From Lwoffella lincolnii (GTDB lineage Bacteria; Pseudomonadota; Gammaproteobacteria; Pseudomonadales; Moraxellaceae): a DNA stretch of 64,000 nt. How positions within the stretch are numbered: position 1 is the first letter of the stretch; every line of letters starts with the position of its first letter. Positions 44,529 through 52,053 of this stretch are shown one piece after another. Under the pieces are notes generated by a model that worked only from the letters and a program-made list of their open reading frames with translations, made no database searches and was not told where the DNA came from. A program made the position numbers and the translations under genes. The DNA is taken from NCBI RefSeq assembly GCF_002014765.1, contig NZ_MUYT01000009.1, positions 1 through 64,000 on the forward strand, written 5' to 3'.

Positions 44529-45353
44529 TTAAGCAAACTGTCGCTGTCTTAGCATTTCATACAGACATAACGAGCCTGCAATGGCAACGTTTAGGCTTTC
44601 TTGCCCATTGGGTTGGGGCAGAGCGATGGGGGTGGCGTGTTGCATCAGCTCATCACACACCCCTTGTCCTTCATGTCCCATGACCCATGCCACAGGTGTT
44701 TGCAAATCAGTCTTGTAGATAATCGCATCGGTGTGTGAACTGGTTGCTAGCATGGGCGTATGAACATGAGCAAGAATATCAGCAATCAGCACATTTTCAT
44801 ACACCATCAAGGCAAACTGAGCGCCCATGCCCGCTCGTAGGGTCTTGGGGGACCACACTTGTGCTGTGCCTGTTGTGCAGATGACATTTGTTACCCCAAC
44901 AGCGGCGGCTGTCCTAAGCAGTGTGCCAACATTACCAGCATCTTGTACGTCATTTAGGATAAGACAATCGCCACTTATTTGCCTAATGGACAACTGACGA
45001 ATGGGAATGACCGCCATGATGTCGATGCCTGTGCCTAAATTGCTTAATGAACGATACAACTCATCACTAACGGTGGTCGTGGCAATGCCTTTGTGCCAAG
45101 CTGTATGCAGTAGTTGCATCACTTCAGGGTGATGTTGTTGACTGGCTGCCAATAAAATTTGCTCAATGGGATAGTCTGCTTTAAATGCAGCTGATAGCAA
45201 ATGTGTGCCTTCAATAATGCTTTGTTGATGTTTGTTGCGTTGGCGGTTTGATGCCAGCAGACCTTTGGCAAGTTTTATTTGTGAATTTTGAGCTGAAGTA
45301 ATGGGGTTAGATAAGTCAGGTATGGAGGGCATGGTAATAACGCTCATCATCAT
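44529..45353 (-). CDS. TrmH/SpoU-family RNA 2-prime-O-methyltransferase
   Basis: SPOUT methyltransferase. The three SpoU motifs are clear: NDVQDAGNVGTLLRTA, WVMGHEGQGV and LPQPNGQESLNVAIAGSL. An N-terminal RNA-binding module (LASNRQRNKHQQSIIEGTHLL) indicates an rRNA target, similar to RlmB or TsnR-like enzymes; the exact base is unknown. The start is uncertain: several ATGs lie at 45353-45332 and none has a clear ribosome-binding site. Confidence 0.87.
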   Translation of the reverse strand: MMMSVITMPSIPDLSNPITSAQNSQIKLAKGLLASNRQRNKHQQSIIEGTHLLSAAFKADYPIEQILLAASQQHHPEVMQLLHTAWHKGIATTTVSDELYRSLSNLGTGIDIMAVIPIRQLSIRQISGDCLILNDVQDAGNVGTLLRTAAAVGVTNVICTTGTAQVWSPKTLRAGMGAQFALMVYENVLIADILAHVHTPMLATSSHTDAIIYKTDLQTPVAWVMGHEGQGVCDELMQHATPIALPQPNGQESLNVAIAGSLCLYEMLRQRQFA

Positions 45354-45456
45354 ATTAGTCAACAACAGCAAAGCAACAGCAAAATGGACACAGGATAAAT
45401 AAATCTGTTTTCATTCAGTTTTCATTCAAGTGTCCGAAAAGTAAAGTATCAGAAAG

Positions 45457-46107
45457 TTAAAGCGTTAAAAAATTCCCCAACAACCATTTTGCCCCTTCAG
45501 TGGCAAACGACTCTGGGTGATATTGTACCCCTTGTATTGGGTATGCTTTATGACGGATACCCATAATCTCATCACCCAACAGACTGGCTTGTTGTATGGA
45601 TTTATCGGCATTATCTAAGTTAGCAACCACGCTGGTGATTTCAAGGCAATCAGGCAGACCATCTGTTGCCACCATCAATGAATGATATCGCATGATGTTG
45701 ATGTTTTGTGGCAGACCTTGATACACGCCTTGTCCATCATGACGAATGGCAGATGTTTTACCGTGCATCGGTGTTTTTGCTTGCACCACCTTGCCACCAA
45801 AAAAGTGAGCAATTCCTTGCATGCCCAAGCACACACCAAGTAATGGTGTGGTTTTGCCCATTTGAGTAATCACATCGCCACACACCCCAAAATACGCTGG
45901 ATTGTCTGGTGAACCTGGGCCAGGTGAGATGATGATGCGGTCAGGATTGAGTTCTTTTGCTTCGTTAAGGGTGATGTCATTGTTGCGTTTGACGATGACA
46001 TTAAAATCTTGTCCGTTTTGATTGCGTTTGTCAGTGAGAATTTCGCCCACATATTGATACAGATTAAAAGTAAAGCTGTCGTAATTGTCGATGATAAGTA
46101 CATTCAT
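45457..46107 (-). CDS. trpG: anthranilate synthase glutamine amidotransferase subunit
   Basis: Class I glutamine amidotransferase giving ammonia to chorismate-using enzymes. MNVLIIDNYDSFTFNLYQY is the typical start; the catalytic Cys is in LLGVCLGMQGIAHFFGG and the His-Glu pair in GVQYHPESFATEG. 216 residues, slightly long owing to an insertion around QNGQDF. It follows trpE by 106 bp. TrpG and PabA cannot be told apart from sequence alone and may be shared. Confidence 0.9.
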   Translation of the reverse strand: MNVLIIDNYDSFTFNLYQYVGEILTDKRNQNGQDFNVIVKRNNDITLNEAKELNPDRIIISPGPGSPDNPAYFGVCGDVITQMGKTTPLLGVCLGMQGIAHFFGGKVVQAKTPMHGKTSAIRHDGQGVYQGLPQNINIMRYHSLMVATDGLPDCLEITSVVANLDNADKSIQQASLLGDEIMGIRHKAYPIQGVQYHPESFATEGAKWLLGNFLTL

Positions 46108-46213
46108 GATTTAGACTTCATTAAAGGGATTAAATGATTTTACAGGCGTGCCGTCAAAATAAATATTGAATGATGCGATGATTTTAGCATCGTTAAGCTA
46201 TCATTAAATACGC

Positions 46214-47614
46214 TTATTCAAAATACCGTAACACTACCTTCATCGCTGATAATTTTCGCATAATTTCTTCATACTCATCATCAGGATTGGAATCATACAC
46301 ATTACCACCACAGGTTTGTGAATATGCCTTTTCACCATTGATAAACAATGAACGAATGGGAATGGCAAAAATACAATCGCCATTAAATGAGAACTGCCCC
46401 AACGCCCCACCATATGCCCCACGTCCATCAGGCTCAAGTTCATTGATGATTTTCATCGCTTCAATCTTTGGAGCACCCGACAATGTACCAGCAGGAAAAT
46501 TACTGGCAAGGGCGGTGAACATGTCTTCGGCTGGGTGGATAATGCCAACAATTTCACTAGAAATGTGCTGAACGTGTGAAAAACGCTTGATGTCCATCAA
46601 ATTTCGCACTTTGACTGTGCCAAACTGTGCCACTCGACCAATGTCATTGCGGTGCAAATCCACCAGCATGTTATGTTCAGCAATTTCTTTTGGGTCATTT
46701 AACAGCTGACGAGCCAACTTGCGGTCTTCGGTGATGTCTTTACCACGTTTGGTCGTGCCTGCCAGCGGAAAAGTTTCCATCTCACCATTTCGCAAACGAA
46801 ACAGCAATTCTGGTGATGCTCCGATGATTTTTTGTTTACCAAATTTGACAAAATACATGTGTGGAGAGGGGTTGATGTCTCGTAATTTTGCATAAATTGG
46901 CAAGGTGTCGCCTGTGATGTGATAGTGTGATTTAAAGCCCACTTCACATTGAAAAATCAAGCCTGACTTGATGTCTTCTTTGACCTTAAGCACGGTTTTG
47001 GCGTGTTCTTCTTTACTCATGCCGTCACCGACAAAACGCACGGTTGGGGTGGTGTGAGTGGGGATTGGCATGTCAAGCAAGGTTTTGATTTCGTTAAGGC
47101 GATTTTTCTGTTGGGACGAAGGGTAATAAAAATAAAAAATCTCACCAGTCATTTTATCAAGGCTCAGTCCGTCCAGATATAGACCAAATTTAAATGGTTC
47201 ACAATCATTCGAACTTTTGATGTTTAAGGTTGGCTCAAAAAAATTGACGCAGTCATAGCCCAAGAATCCAACCAATCCGCCCGTATGGTTGCGGGCAATG
47301 ATGTGCTGTGGGGTGATTTGTCTAAGTAGCTGATACGGATTGTCGCAAGGGTAATCCACCGTTTGTTGTGTGTGATTGTCGGTAATGGCAAGGGTATGGC
47401 GGTTTTTGGCAAAAATGGTTTTGGCTGGAGCAAACCCAATGGCGTGATGGCGTGAAATGTGGCTGTCTTCGCCTAAAGATTCTAGCAAAAAACAGGTGTC
47501 ATATTTGGCTTCTATGCGTTGAAATAATTCAAAGAAATCAATATCTTGAGCCAGCTTGATAAGCTGTGGTTTGCTGGCAAGTTCAATTTTAGGTGGTTTG
47601 TTTTGGATATTCAT
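46214..47614 (-). CDS. trpE: anthranilate synthase component I (TrpE-like)
   Basis: Chorismate-using enzyme of 466 residues. PLAGTTKRGKDI has alanine rather than the lysine of PabB at the position separating anthranilate from aminodeoxychorismate synthases. DLHRNDIGRV and FPAGTLSGAPKIEAM are typical. Unusual is the end SQTCGGNVYDSNPDDEY, where TrpE normally has QAGAGIVxDS. IPIRSLFING and GQFSFNGD resemble archaeal-type more than enteric TrpE. Neighbouring trpG, a nearby trpR and a probable TrpR site on its promoter support the TrpE call over PabB. Confidence 0.82.
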   Translation of the reverse strand: MNIQNKPPKIELASKPQLIKLAQDIDFFELFQRIEAKYDTCFLLESLGEDSHISRHHAIGFAPAKTIFAKNRHTLAITDNHTQQTVDYPCDNPYQLLRQITPQHIIARNHTGGLVGFLGYDCVNFFEPTLNIKSSNDCEPFKFGLYLDGLSLDKMTGEIFYFYYPSSQQKNRLNEIKTLLDMPIPTHTTPTVRFVGDGMSKEEHAKTVLKVKEDIKSGLIFQCEVGFKSHYHITGDTLPIYAKLRDINPSPHMYFVKFGKQKIIGASPELLFRLRNGEMETFPLAGTTKRGKDITEDRKLARQLLNDPKEIAEHNMLVDLHRNDIGRVAQFGTVKVRNLMDIKRFSHVQHISSEIVGIIHPAEDMFTALASNFPAGTLSGAPKIEAMKIINELEPDGRGAYGGALGQFSFNGDCIFAIPIRSLFINGEKAYSQTCGGNVYDSNPDDEYEEIMRKLSAMKVVLRYFE

Positions 47615-47634
47615 AACATTTCTTTAAAGGTTTT

Positions 47635-47658
47635 AATGTTCTAGTATGGCGATACATT
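47635..47658 (-). promoter_or_regulatory. possible TrpR operator on the trpE promoter
   Basis: A 24-bp element with AATGT/ACATT outer arms and the half-site TAGAACA, also present in the palindrome before trpR. On the minus strand it begins inside the -10 of a promoter (TTGCCA at 47680-47685, CATAAT at 47656-47661, 18-bp spacing) and ends 21 bp before the trpE ATG. One half is poorly conserved. Confidence 0.45.
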
Positions 47659-47685
47659 ATGGTTAAATTAAGTGGTGATTGGCAA
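47656..47685 (-). promoter_or_regulatory. predicted trpE promoter
   Basis: TTGCCA and CATAAT 18 bp apart on the minus strand. A second possible -10 (TATAAT, 47692-47697) lies farther upstream with a poorer -35. Confidence 0.5.
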
Positions 47686-47706
47686 ACTGTTATTATACAA
47701 AGACTT

Positions 47707-48024
47707 CTATTGTTTAAACTCATTCAAATTTAGAAAGGTAATGCCGATATTTTTATTCGCTAACTTATGGGCGGCGGTGATAAAAATATCAGCTTGATAA
47801 TAAATGGCAGTAGCAACATGCAGAGCGTCAGGGATTTTTAGTGAGTGAAAGGCTCGAAGTTCGCTACACAAGTCAAAAATTGAGCGTTGATGCTCGACCA
47901 AATGAATAAAATCATGGTCAAAAAGTGACTTAACTTGTTGTTTTAATTTCAAATTATTATCTTTGATGGGTTTAACCAATAATTCGGTCAAGGTCAAATC
48001 ACCTGTGATTGCTTTAAACTGTTT
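47707..48024 (-). pseudogene. truncated PIN-domain toxin (VapC-like) remnant
   Basis: About 100 codons matching only the middle and C-terminal part of a PIN RNase: LTLTELLVKPIKDNN, later SLKIPDALHVATAIYYQADIFITAAHKL and ITFLNL. The first ~40 residues, which carry the leading catalytic Asp (usually in a LDTN-like strand), are absent. The open frame runs straight on from the stop codon of the antitoxin with only a TTG available as start (47997). A deletion removing the 5-prime half of vapC is the simplest explanation, leaving an inactive toxin. Confidence 0.75.
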
Positions 48025-48279
48025 TTAGTCCCAAGATAAACGTTCATTGGCAACATACGCATCGATTTCTTGGGTCGTTTTGCCGTAAGTGCCATTGGCA
48101 CAACCGAACAATGCCATGATATCAAATGGTTCATTCTGTTTAAGATTATTGGGTTTTAATTGAATTATGCCATTATCATAACTGATATTGAGCGTATCAC
48201 TGGGTTGGATATTGGCTTGTTTGGCGATTACAGGGGGTAGGGTAATTTGATTATGCTCATGTAAAATGACTTGTGTCAT
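48025..48279 (-). CDS. AbrB/SpoVT-type antitoxin (VapB-like)
   Basis: 84-residue DNA-binding antitoxin. The swapped-hairpin domain is QVILHEHNQITLPPVIAKQANIQPSDTLNIS; the C-terminal toxin-wrapping part ends GTYGKTTQEIDAYVANERLSWD, a full-length end. ATG 48279 has AAAGGA upstream and is preferred to TTG 48285. Its partner toxin downstream is truncated, so this is now an orphan antitoxin. Confidence 0.85.
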   Translation of the reverse strand: MTQVILHEHNQITLPPVIAKQANIQPSDTLNISYDNGIIQLKPNNLKQNEPFDIMALFGCANGTYGKTTQEIDAYVANERLSWD

Positions 48280-48331
48280 GGTCAAATCCTTTGATTTTTG
48301 TTTATTTTACCAAAACCCATAAGGTGAAATA

Positions 48332-48658
48332 CTAAAACTTCTCTTTCAAATTCGGTAATAAATTCGCCACATCATTGACTTGATAAGCTTTTGCACCCCT
48401 TGAGACGGTCGCAATCCCCACCCCCAAACGCTCAGCAATTTCACGTTGGGGTAAGCCTTGTTGTAGTAGGGCAAAAATCTGAATGCGGTTGGCAAGTTCA
48501 CTGCATTCTTTTTCAGTGAATAAGGCAGAAAATAGCCGTTGCATTTGTTTGCTGTCTTCGGTTTGACAAAATAATTGAAGTAAAATAGCTTCGGCATGTT
48601 GTCCGCTATTGGTGTGCTTGTTGGTGTGCTTGGCTGATGTGATTGAATGATGTGGCAT
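48332..48658 (-). CDS. trpR: Trp repressor
   Basis: Tryptophan-responsive repressor, about 108 residues. The helix-turn-helix region QRLFSALFTEKECSELANRIQIFALLQQGLPQREIAERLGVGIATVSRGA matches TrpR helices B-E; the longest stretch conserved with the family is GVGIATVSRG (GAGIATITRG in E. coli). An N-terminal polar segment (HTNKHTNSGQHAE) is extra. It is preceded by its own palindromic operator. ATG 48658 is chosen; an upstream ATG at 48670 lies inside the region next to the operator. Confidence 0.87.
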   Translation of the reverse strand: MPHHSITSAKHTNKHTNSGQHAEAILLQLFCQTEDSKQMQRLFSALFTEKECSELANRIQIFALLQQGLPQREIAERLGVGIATVSRGAKAYQVNDVANLLPNLKEKF

Positions 48659-48673
48659 GGTAAATTCCATCGG

Positions 48674-48697
48674 TTTGTTCTATTTAAATAGAACAAA
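48674..48697 (-). promoter_or_regulatory. 24-bp perfect palindrome, probable TrpR operator
   Basis: TTTGTTCTATTT followed immediately by its exact reverse complement, 16 bp upstream of the trpR ATG. It starts 1 bp after the predicted -10 (TATGAT) on the minus strand, covering the expected transcription start, so occupancy would block trpR expression. Autoregulation by TrpR is known in enterics. Confidence 0.75.
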
Positions 48698-48698
48698 T

Positions 48699-48727
48699 AT
48701 CATAAATCATTCTTGCAATGATGGCAA
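48699..48727 (-). promoter_or_regulatory. predicted trpR promoter
   Basis: TTGCCA (48722-48727) and TATGAT (48699-48704) on the minus strand with a 17-bp spacer, directly before the palindromic operator. Confidence 0.6.
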
Positions 48728-48758
48728 CGGGGCAGGGTGGTTTTATTAAAATTTGGCT

Positions 48759-49562
48759 TTATTTGCCTTTGGCATCTGCCCAGATGATTTTATGTAGTTG
48801 TAACTGTAGACGCACAGGCAGGGCATCGCTGAGAATCCAATCGGCAAGCTGTTGGGCAAGCTGTTGAACAGGTTGGATAGGGGATTGGTCATGCTGACAG
48901 GCGGTGTCATCGCTGATGCTGATTACCTTTGGCGTGTTCACCTCAAACATCGGTGAGAACCATACCACACCCACTTTATGATGTAAGCTGTGCATGATGA
49001 CTTGCTGTTTTGCCCAATCATAGTCTTTTTGATTCATAATCACAAATTTTAATTGGTCATGCTGGGTTAAGTGGGTTAGATTATCCCACAAATTTTTGGT
49101 CATCTCACCTGATGATGGGGTTTTTAAATCCATCACCTTAGACACCTGTTTAGGCACATCAGCGACTGATAACGCCCCTGATGTCTCTAGTGAGACTTCA
49201 TATCCTGCATCAATAAGGTGTTGCATCAGCACAATGGCATTAGGCTGTGCTAACGGTTCGCCGCCTGTTACACAGACTCGTTGGCAAGGATATTGTTGAA
49301 TGTGAGTCAAAATGTCATCTAGCCCCCACCGTTGACCACCCACAAAGGCATATTCAGTATCACAATACACGCATCGAAGCGGACAACCCGTCAGGCGAAT
49401 AAAAATGGTTGGTAAGCCTGCGGTCAGCGCCTCGCCTTGCAGAGAATAAAAAATCTCCGTCAACTTTAATCCTGCCTCAGGATCGGTGGTGGGGATATGA
49501 GTGTTGCGTCGTGGCGTTTGAGTGGCACTGGTGGTTAAAAGATGGTTCAATGATGACCTCAT
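48759..49562 (-). CDS. queE: 7-carboxy-7-deazaguanine synthase
   Basis: Radical-SAM enzyme of queuosine synthesis making CDG from 6-carboxytetrahydropterin. FYSLQGEALTAGLPTIFIRLTGCPLRCVYCD contains the family Cx3Cx2C-like cluster CPLRCVYC; VCVTGGEPLAQ and VSLETSGALS follow. A ~30-residue polar N-terminal extension precedes the domain. 267 residues. queC and queD are not in the window. Confidence 0.92.
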   Translation of the reverse strand: MRSSLNHLLTTSATQTPRRNTHIPTTDPEAGLKLTEIFYSLQGEALTAGLPTIFIRLTGCPLRCVYCDTEYAFVGGQRWGLDDILTHIQQYPCQRVCVTGGEPLAQPNAIVLMQHLIDAGYEVSLETSGALSVADVPKQVSKVMDLKTPSSGEMTKNLWDNLTHLTQHDQLKFVIMNQKDYDWAKQQVIMHSLHHKVGVVWFSPMFEVNTPKVISISDDTACQHDQSPIQPVQQLAQQLADWILSDALPVRLQLQLHKIIWADAKGK

Positions 49563-49664
49563 GACAAATGGTAAATCGGAGTTAGCGTTACCATTTTAAA
49601 CCAATGTTCATAAATCTTGTCATAAATTCTGTTTACGATGATGGTAGAGATATTTTATCCTCCG

Positions 49665-49706
49665 TTGCCTTATATCCACCGCCTTCAGGCGGTGGATATA
49701 AGGCAA
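49665..49706. repeat. 19-bp perfect hairpin
   Basis: A 19-bp inverted repeat with 4-nt TTCA loop (arms 49665-49683 and 49688-49706; the arm starts TTGCCTTATATCC). GC-rich at the loop. It could be the left-end hairpin of an IS200/IS605-like element or a terminator; no T-tract follows on either strand. Confidence 0.9.
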
Positions 49707-49754
49707 TTGTTAAATGTGATAAGTTTTGCTATACTCATCTGACTATATTCAATG

Positions 49755-50000
49755 TCTTACATTCCACAGTTAAGTTAAGACTAAATTGCGAGTACGCAGT
49801 AACTTAACTGGTAAGACGTTTCCAAACACACACTTAAGCTAATTCGTGTCTATGACAATCCTAACAGTAGGATTAGCTTAAAATAAGAACCTAAGATGTA
49901 CGGTGTGTCGTACGGGCGGTTGCCACTATCTTAGGCTTGCGGTCGGGCTTGACCGTCTGGGAGCAGGAATCCCCGAACGATAGGGAGGGGAGGAAGTCAA
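49755..50000 (+). ncRNA. orphan TnpB guide RNA scaffold (omega RNA-like)
   Basis: The block from about 49880 to 50000 contains CGTACGGGCGGTTGCC, CGGTC/GACCG (near 49939-49954), GGGAGCAGGAATCCCC and GGGGAGGAAGTCAA, in the order seen at the 3-prime end of omega RNAs overlapping the right end of IS605-type elements. Bases after 50000 (AGCATGACTTATGAACATCA) would then be the guide. Identification is from memory of the right-end pattern and by-eye folding; no model was run, and the 5-prime end is a guess. Confidence 0.55.
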
Positions 50001-50032
50001 AGCATGACTTATGAACATCATGGCTTAATACT

Positions 50033-50854
50033 CTACCCCATTCTTAATAGCTCATTAATGCTGGTTTTGGCTCGAGTTTGGGCATCCACTGTTTTGACAA
50101 TGATGGCGGCATATAGGCTGTGACTGCCGTCTTCACTGGGAAGGCTACCGGGGACAACTACCGAACCTGCTGGCACACGTCCATAGATGATATTACCTGT
50201 CTTGCGGTCATAGATTTTAGTGGATTGTCCGATGTACACGCCCATAGAGATGACTGAGCCTTCTTCAACAATGACCCCTTCAACAATCTCACTTCTTGCT
50301 CCGATAAAGCAGTTATCTTCGATGATGGTGGGACTGGCTTGTAATGGTTCTAACACCCCTCCAATACCAACGCCACCAGACAGATGCACATTTTTACCGA
50401 TTTGGGCACATGATCCAACTGTCGCCCAAGTATCGACCATTGTCCCTTGGTCAACGTATGCACCGATGTTGACATAAGAAGGCATCAGCACCACACCATC
50501 AGCGATGTAAGCACCTTGGCGAGCCACTGCTGGTGGCACAACCCGTATGCCTGCATCGATGAACTGCTCTTTTGTCCAATTGGCAAATTTGGTTGGCACT
50601 TTGTCATAAAACTGCAAATGTTCACAACTGGGCATGGGATAATTGTCATACAAACGGAACGACAGTAGGACGGCTTTTTTTGCCCATTGATTGACTTGCC
50701 AATGACCATCTATTTTTTCAGCAACTCTAAGTTTGCCACTGTCTAGGTCGTTTAGTACGCTGATGACCGCTTCACGCACGTCGGTGGGCATGGTCTCTGG
50801 GCTAAGGTTAGCACGGTTTTCAAAGGCTTGTTCGATGGTGGCTTGTAGGGTCAT
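50033..50854 (-). CDS. dapD: 2,3,4,5-tetrahydropyridine-2,6-dicarboxylate N-succinyltransferase
   Basis: Succinylase-branch enzyme of lysine and diaminopimelate synthesis. Left-handed beta-helix with hexapeptide repeats in the second half (IGAYVDQGTMVDTWATVGSCAQIGKNVHLSGGVGIGG). Typical N-terminus MTLQATIEQAFENRANL and C-terminus VDAQTRAKTSINELLR. 273 residues. Stands alone; the mobile-element remnant lies just after its stop. Confidence 0.97.
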   Translation of the reverse strand: MTLQATIEQAFENRANLSPETMPTDVREAVISVLNDLDSGKLRVAEKIDGHWQVNQWAKKAVLLSFRLYDNYPMPSCEHLQFYDKVPTKFANWTKEQFIDAGIRVVPPAVARQGAYIADGVVLMPSYVNIGAYVDQGTMVDTWATVGSCAQIGKNVHLSGGVGIGGVLEPLQASPTIIEDNCFIGARSEIVEGVIVEEGSVISMGVYIGQSTKIYDRKTGNIIYGRVPAGSVVVPGSLPSEDGSHSLYAAIIVKTVDAQTRAKTSINELLRMG

Positions 50855-51006
50855 AACATGTCCTAATTTTAATCATTGGAATAAAAACGGTTCAATAAAA
50901 ACAGTTAAAAAGTAAATTAAAGGGTAAATGAAAAAGGGAAGTTAAAAAGTAACGTCGTACGTGGTGTATTGTCGTTAATTTTTTGCAACTTGGCAAATGT
51001 TCAGGT

Positions 51007-52053
51007 TCATTGGTTGGTGAATGAATGATGATTGGTGAGTGCATGATGCGTTATCCAATGGGCAATGTCGTTAAATACCATGTCCGCTTGCTGTTCGTGT
51101 AGGGGTTCATGACGCATGTTGGGATACAGTCGTTTGTTGATTTGCCAAAAACCGTTATCTTGTAATCGCTGTTGTAGACGGTCAATGCCTTTACCCATGT
51201 TGCCAACGGGGTCATCTTTACCAGAGACCAATAGCAAAGGGAAATGTCTGTCAATGTCGGCATGCCAGTCTTGGTTAAGTGCCAAATCCATGATTTTAAA
51301 TAATGCAAAAAAGCCATTATGGGTAAAATTAAAACCGCACAAAGGGTCAGATTCATACGCATTGATGTTGTCGGTGTTGTTACTCACCCAAGCAAAGCGT
51401 GAAGCGCTTTGTACATTGCCCAGTTTGCTGTTTAACACCTTATTCATGCTGTTGCCAGCCCAATGACAAGGACGCTTAGGACTTAAGCGGTTAAGCCCTG
51501 CAAATAGTGGGACTAGCGATTTAATCAAAGGATTTTTATCCGCTGTTCCCATGAGTATTGCCCCAGTAAAGTCATAACTGTGTTGTGACAGAACCTGCCG
51601 TACAATAAATGACCCCATAGAATGCCCCATGATAAAATGTGGTGTCTGTGGATGGCGTTGTTTTAATAGATTTGCCATACGCACCACATCTCTTAGCAAC
51701 ATCTGTACAGGATATGTTTTATGAACATAGCCCAGTTCTTCTTGGCAGTTGGCGGTTTTGCCATGTCCTAATTGGTCATAGGTTGCAACGGCAATGCCTT
51801 GTTCTGCCAAAAATTGCGCAAAAGCATCATAGCGTCCACCATGCTCACTCATACCGTGGACAATCAATAGGGTGGCTTTGGGCTTACTTTGACAATCAAA
51901 AAAATGATGATGCAACGTGTGAATGCCATCATTAGAAGTGATGATTTGGTTTTGATTTGAGCCATTGCCATTGCCATTGCCATTGGCATTGTTATTGGCA
52001 TTGGCATTATTATTGGCATTGGCATACTGCCTGCTTTTATTAGCAGGCTGCAT
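51007..52053 (-). CDS. alpha/beta hydrolase, lysophospholipase/monoacylglycerol-lipase type
   Basis: Serine hydrolase. Motifs: LLIVHGMSEHGGRYDAFAQ (oxyanion region), nucleophile elbow GHSMGSF, the acid in LLLVSGKDDPVGN, and His in NMRHEPLHE; this HGMSEH-GHSMGS pattern is that of YbbA/PldB-like lysophospholipases and monoglyceride lipases. Immediately after the start lies a low-complexity Asn/Ala/Gly tract (NANANN-NGNGNG) encoded by a hexanucleotide repeat. ATG 52053 overlaps the end of lipA by 14 bp, giving 348 residues; longer frames run inside lipA. No signal peptide, so probably cytoplasmic. Confidence 0.85.
   Translation of the reverse strand: MQPANKSRQYANANNNANANNNANGNGNGNGSNQNQIITSNDGIHTLHHHFFDCQSKPKATLLIVHGMSEHGGRYDAFAQFLAEQGIAVATYDQLGHGKTANCQEELGYVHKTYPVQMLLRDVVRMANLLKQRHPQTPHFIMGHSMGSFIVRQVLSQHSYDFTGAILMGTADKNPLIKSLVPLFAGLNRLSPKRPCHWAGNSMNKVLNSKLGNVQSASRFAWVSNNTDNINAYESDPLCGFNFTHNGFFALFKIMDLALNQDWHADIDRHFPLLLVSGKDDPVGNMGKGIDRLQQRLQDNGFWQINKRLYPNMRHEPLHEQQADMVFNDIAHWITHHALTNHHSFTNQ
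51961..52026 (-). repeat. hexanucleotide repeat, 11 units, in the hydrolase N-terminus
   Basis: GCCATT four times exactly, then variants (GGCATT, GTTATT, ATTATT), reading as Asn-Ala/Asn-Gly dipeptides on the minus strand. Multiple of three, so gain or loss keeps the frame. Confidence 0.92.

Larger units (their letters stand above)
49665..50003 (+). mobile_element. IS200/IS605-like remnant or non-autonomous element without tnpA/tnpB
   Basis: The 470-bp gap between queE and dapD holds no protein gene but a chain of stem-loops: 49665-49706, an 11-bp stem around 49770-49811 nested in a GTCTTA/TAAGAC pair, TAAGCTAAT/ATTAGCTTA near 49834-49881, CCTAAGAT/ATCTTAGG near 49890-49935, and a CCCC/GGGG hairpin ending GGGGAGGAAGTCAA at 50000. 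That last block is the right-end sequence typical of TnpB-encoding elements. No transposase or TnpB reading frame remains. Confidence 0.6.

Noticed and set aside
49604..49807. 67-codon frame across the 19-bp hairpin
   Set aside because: It crosses the palindrome and non-coding RNA-like stems, with no family match or codon bias.
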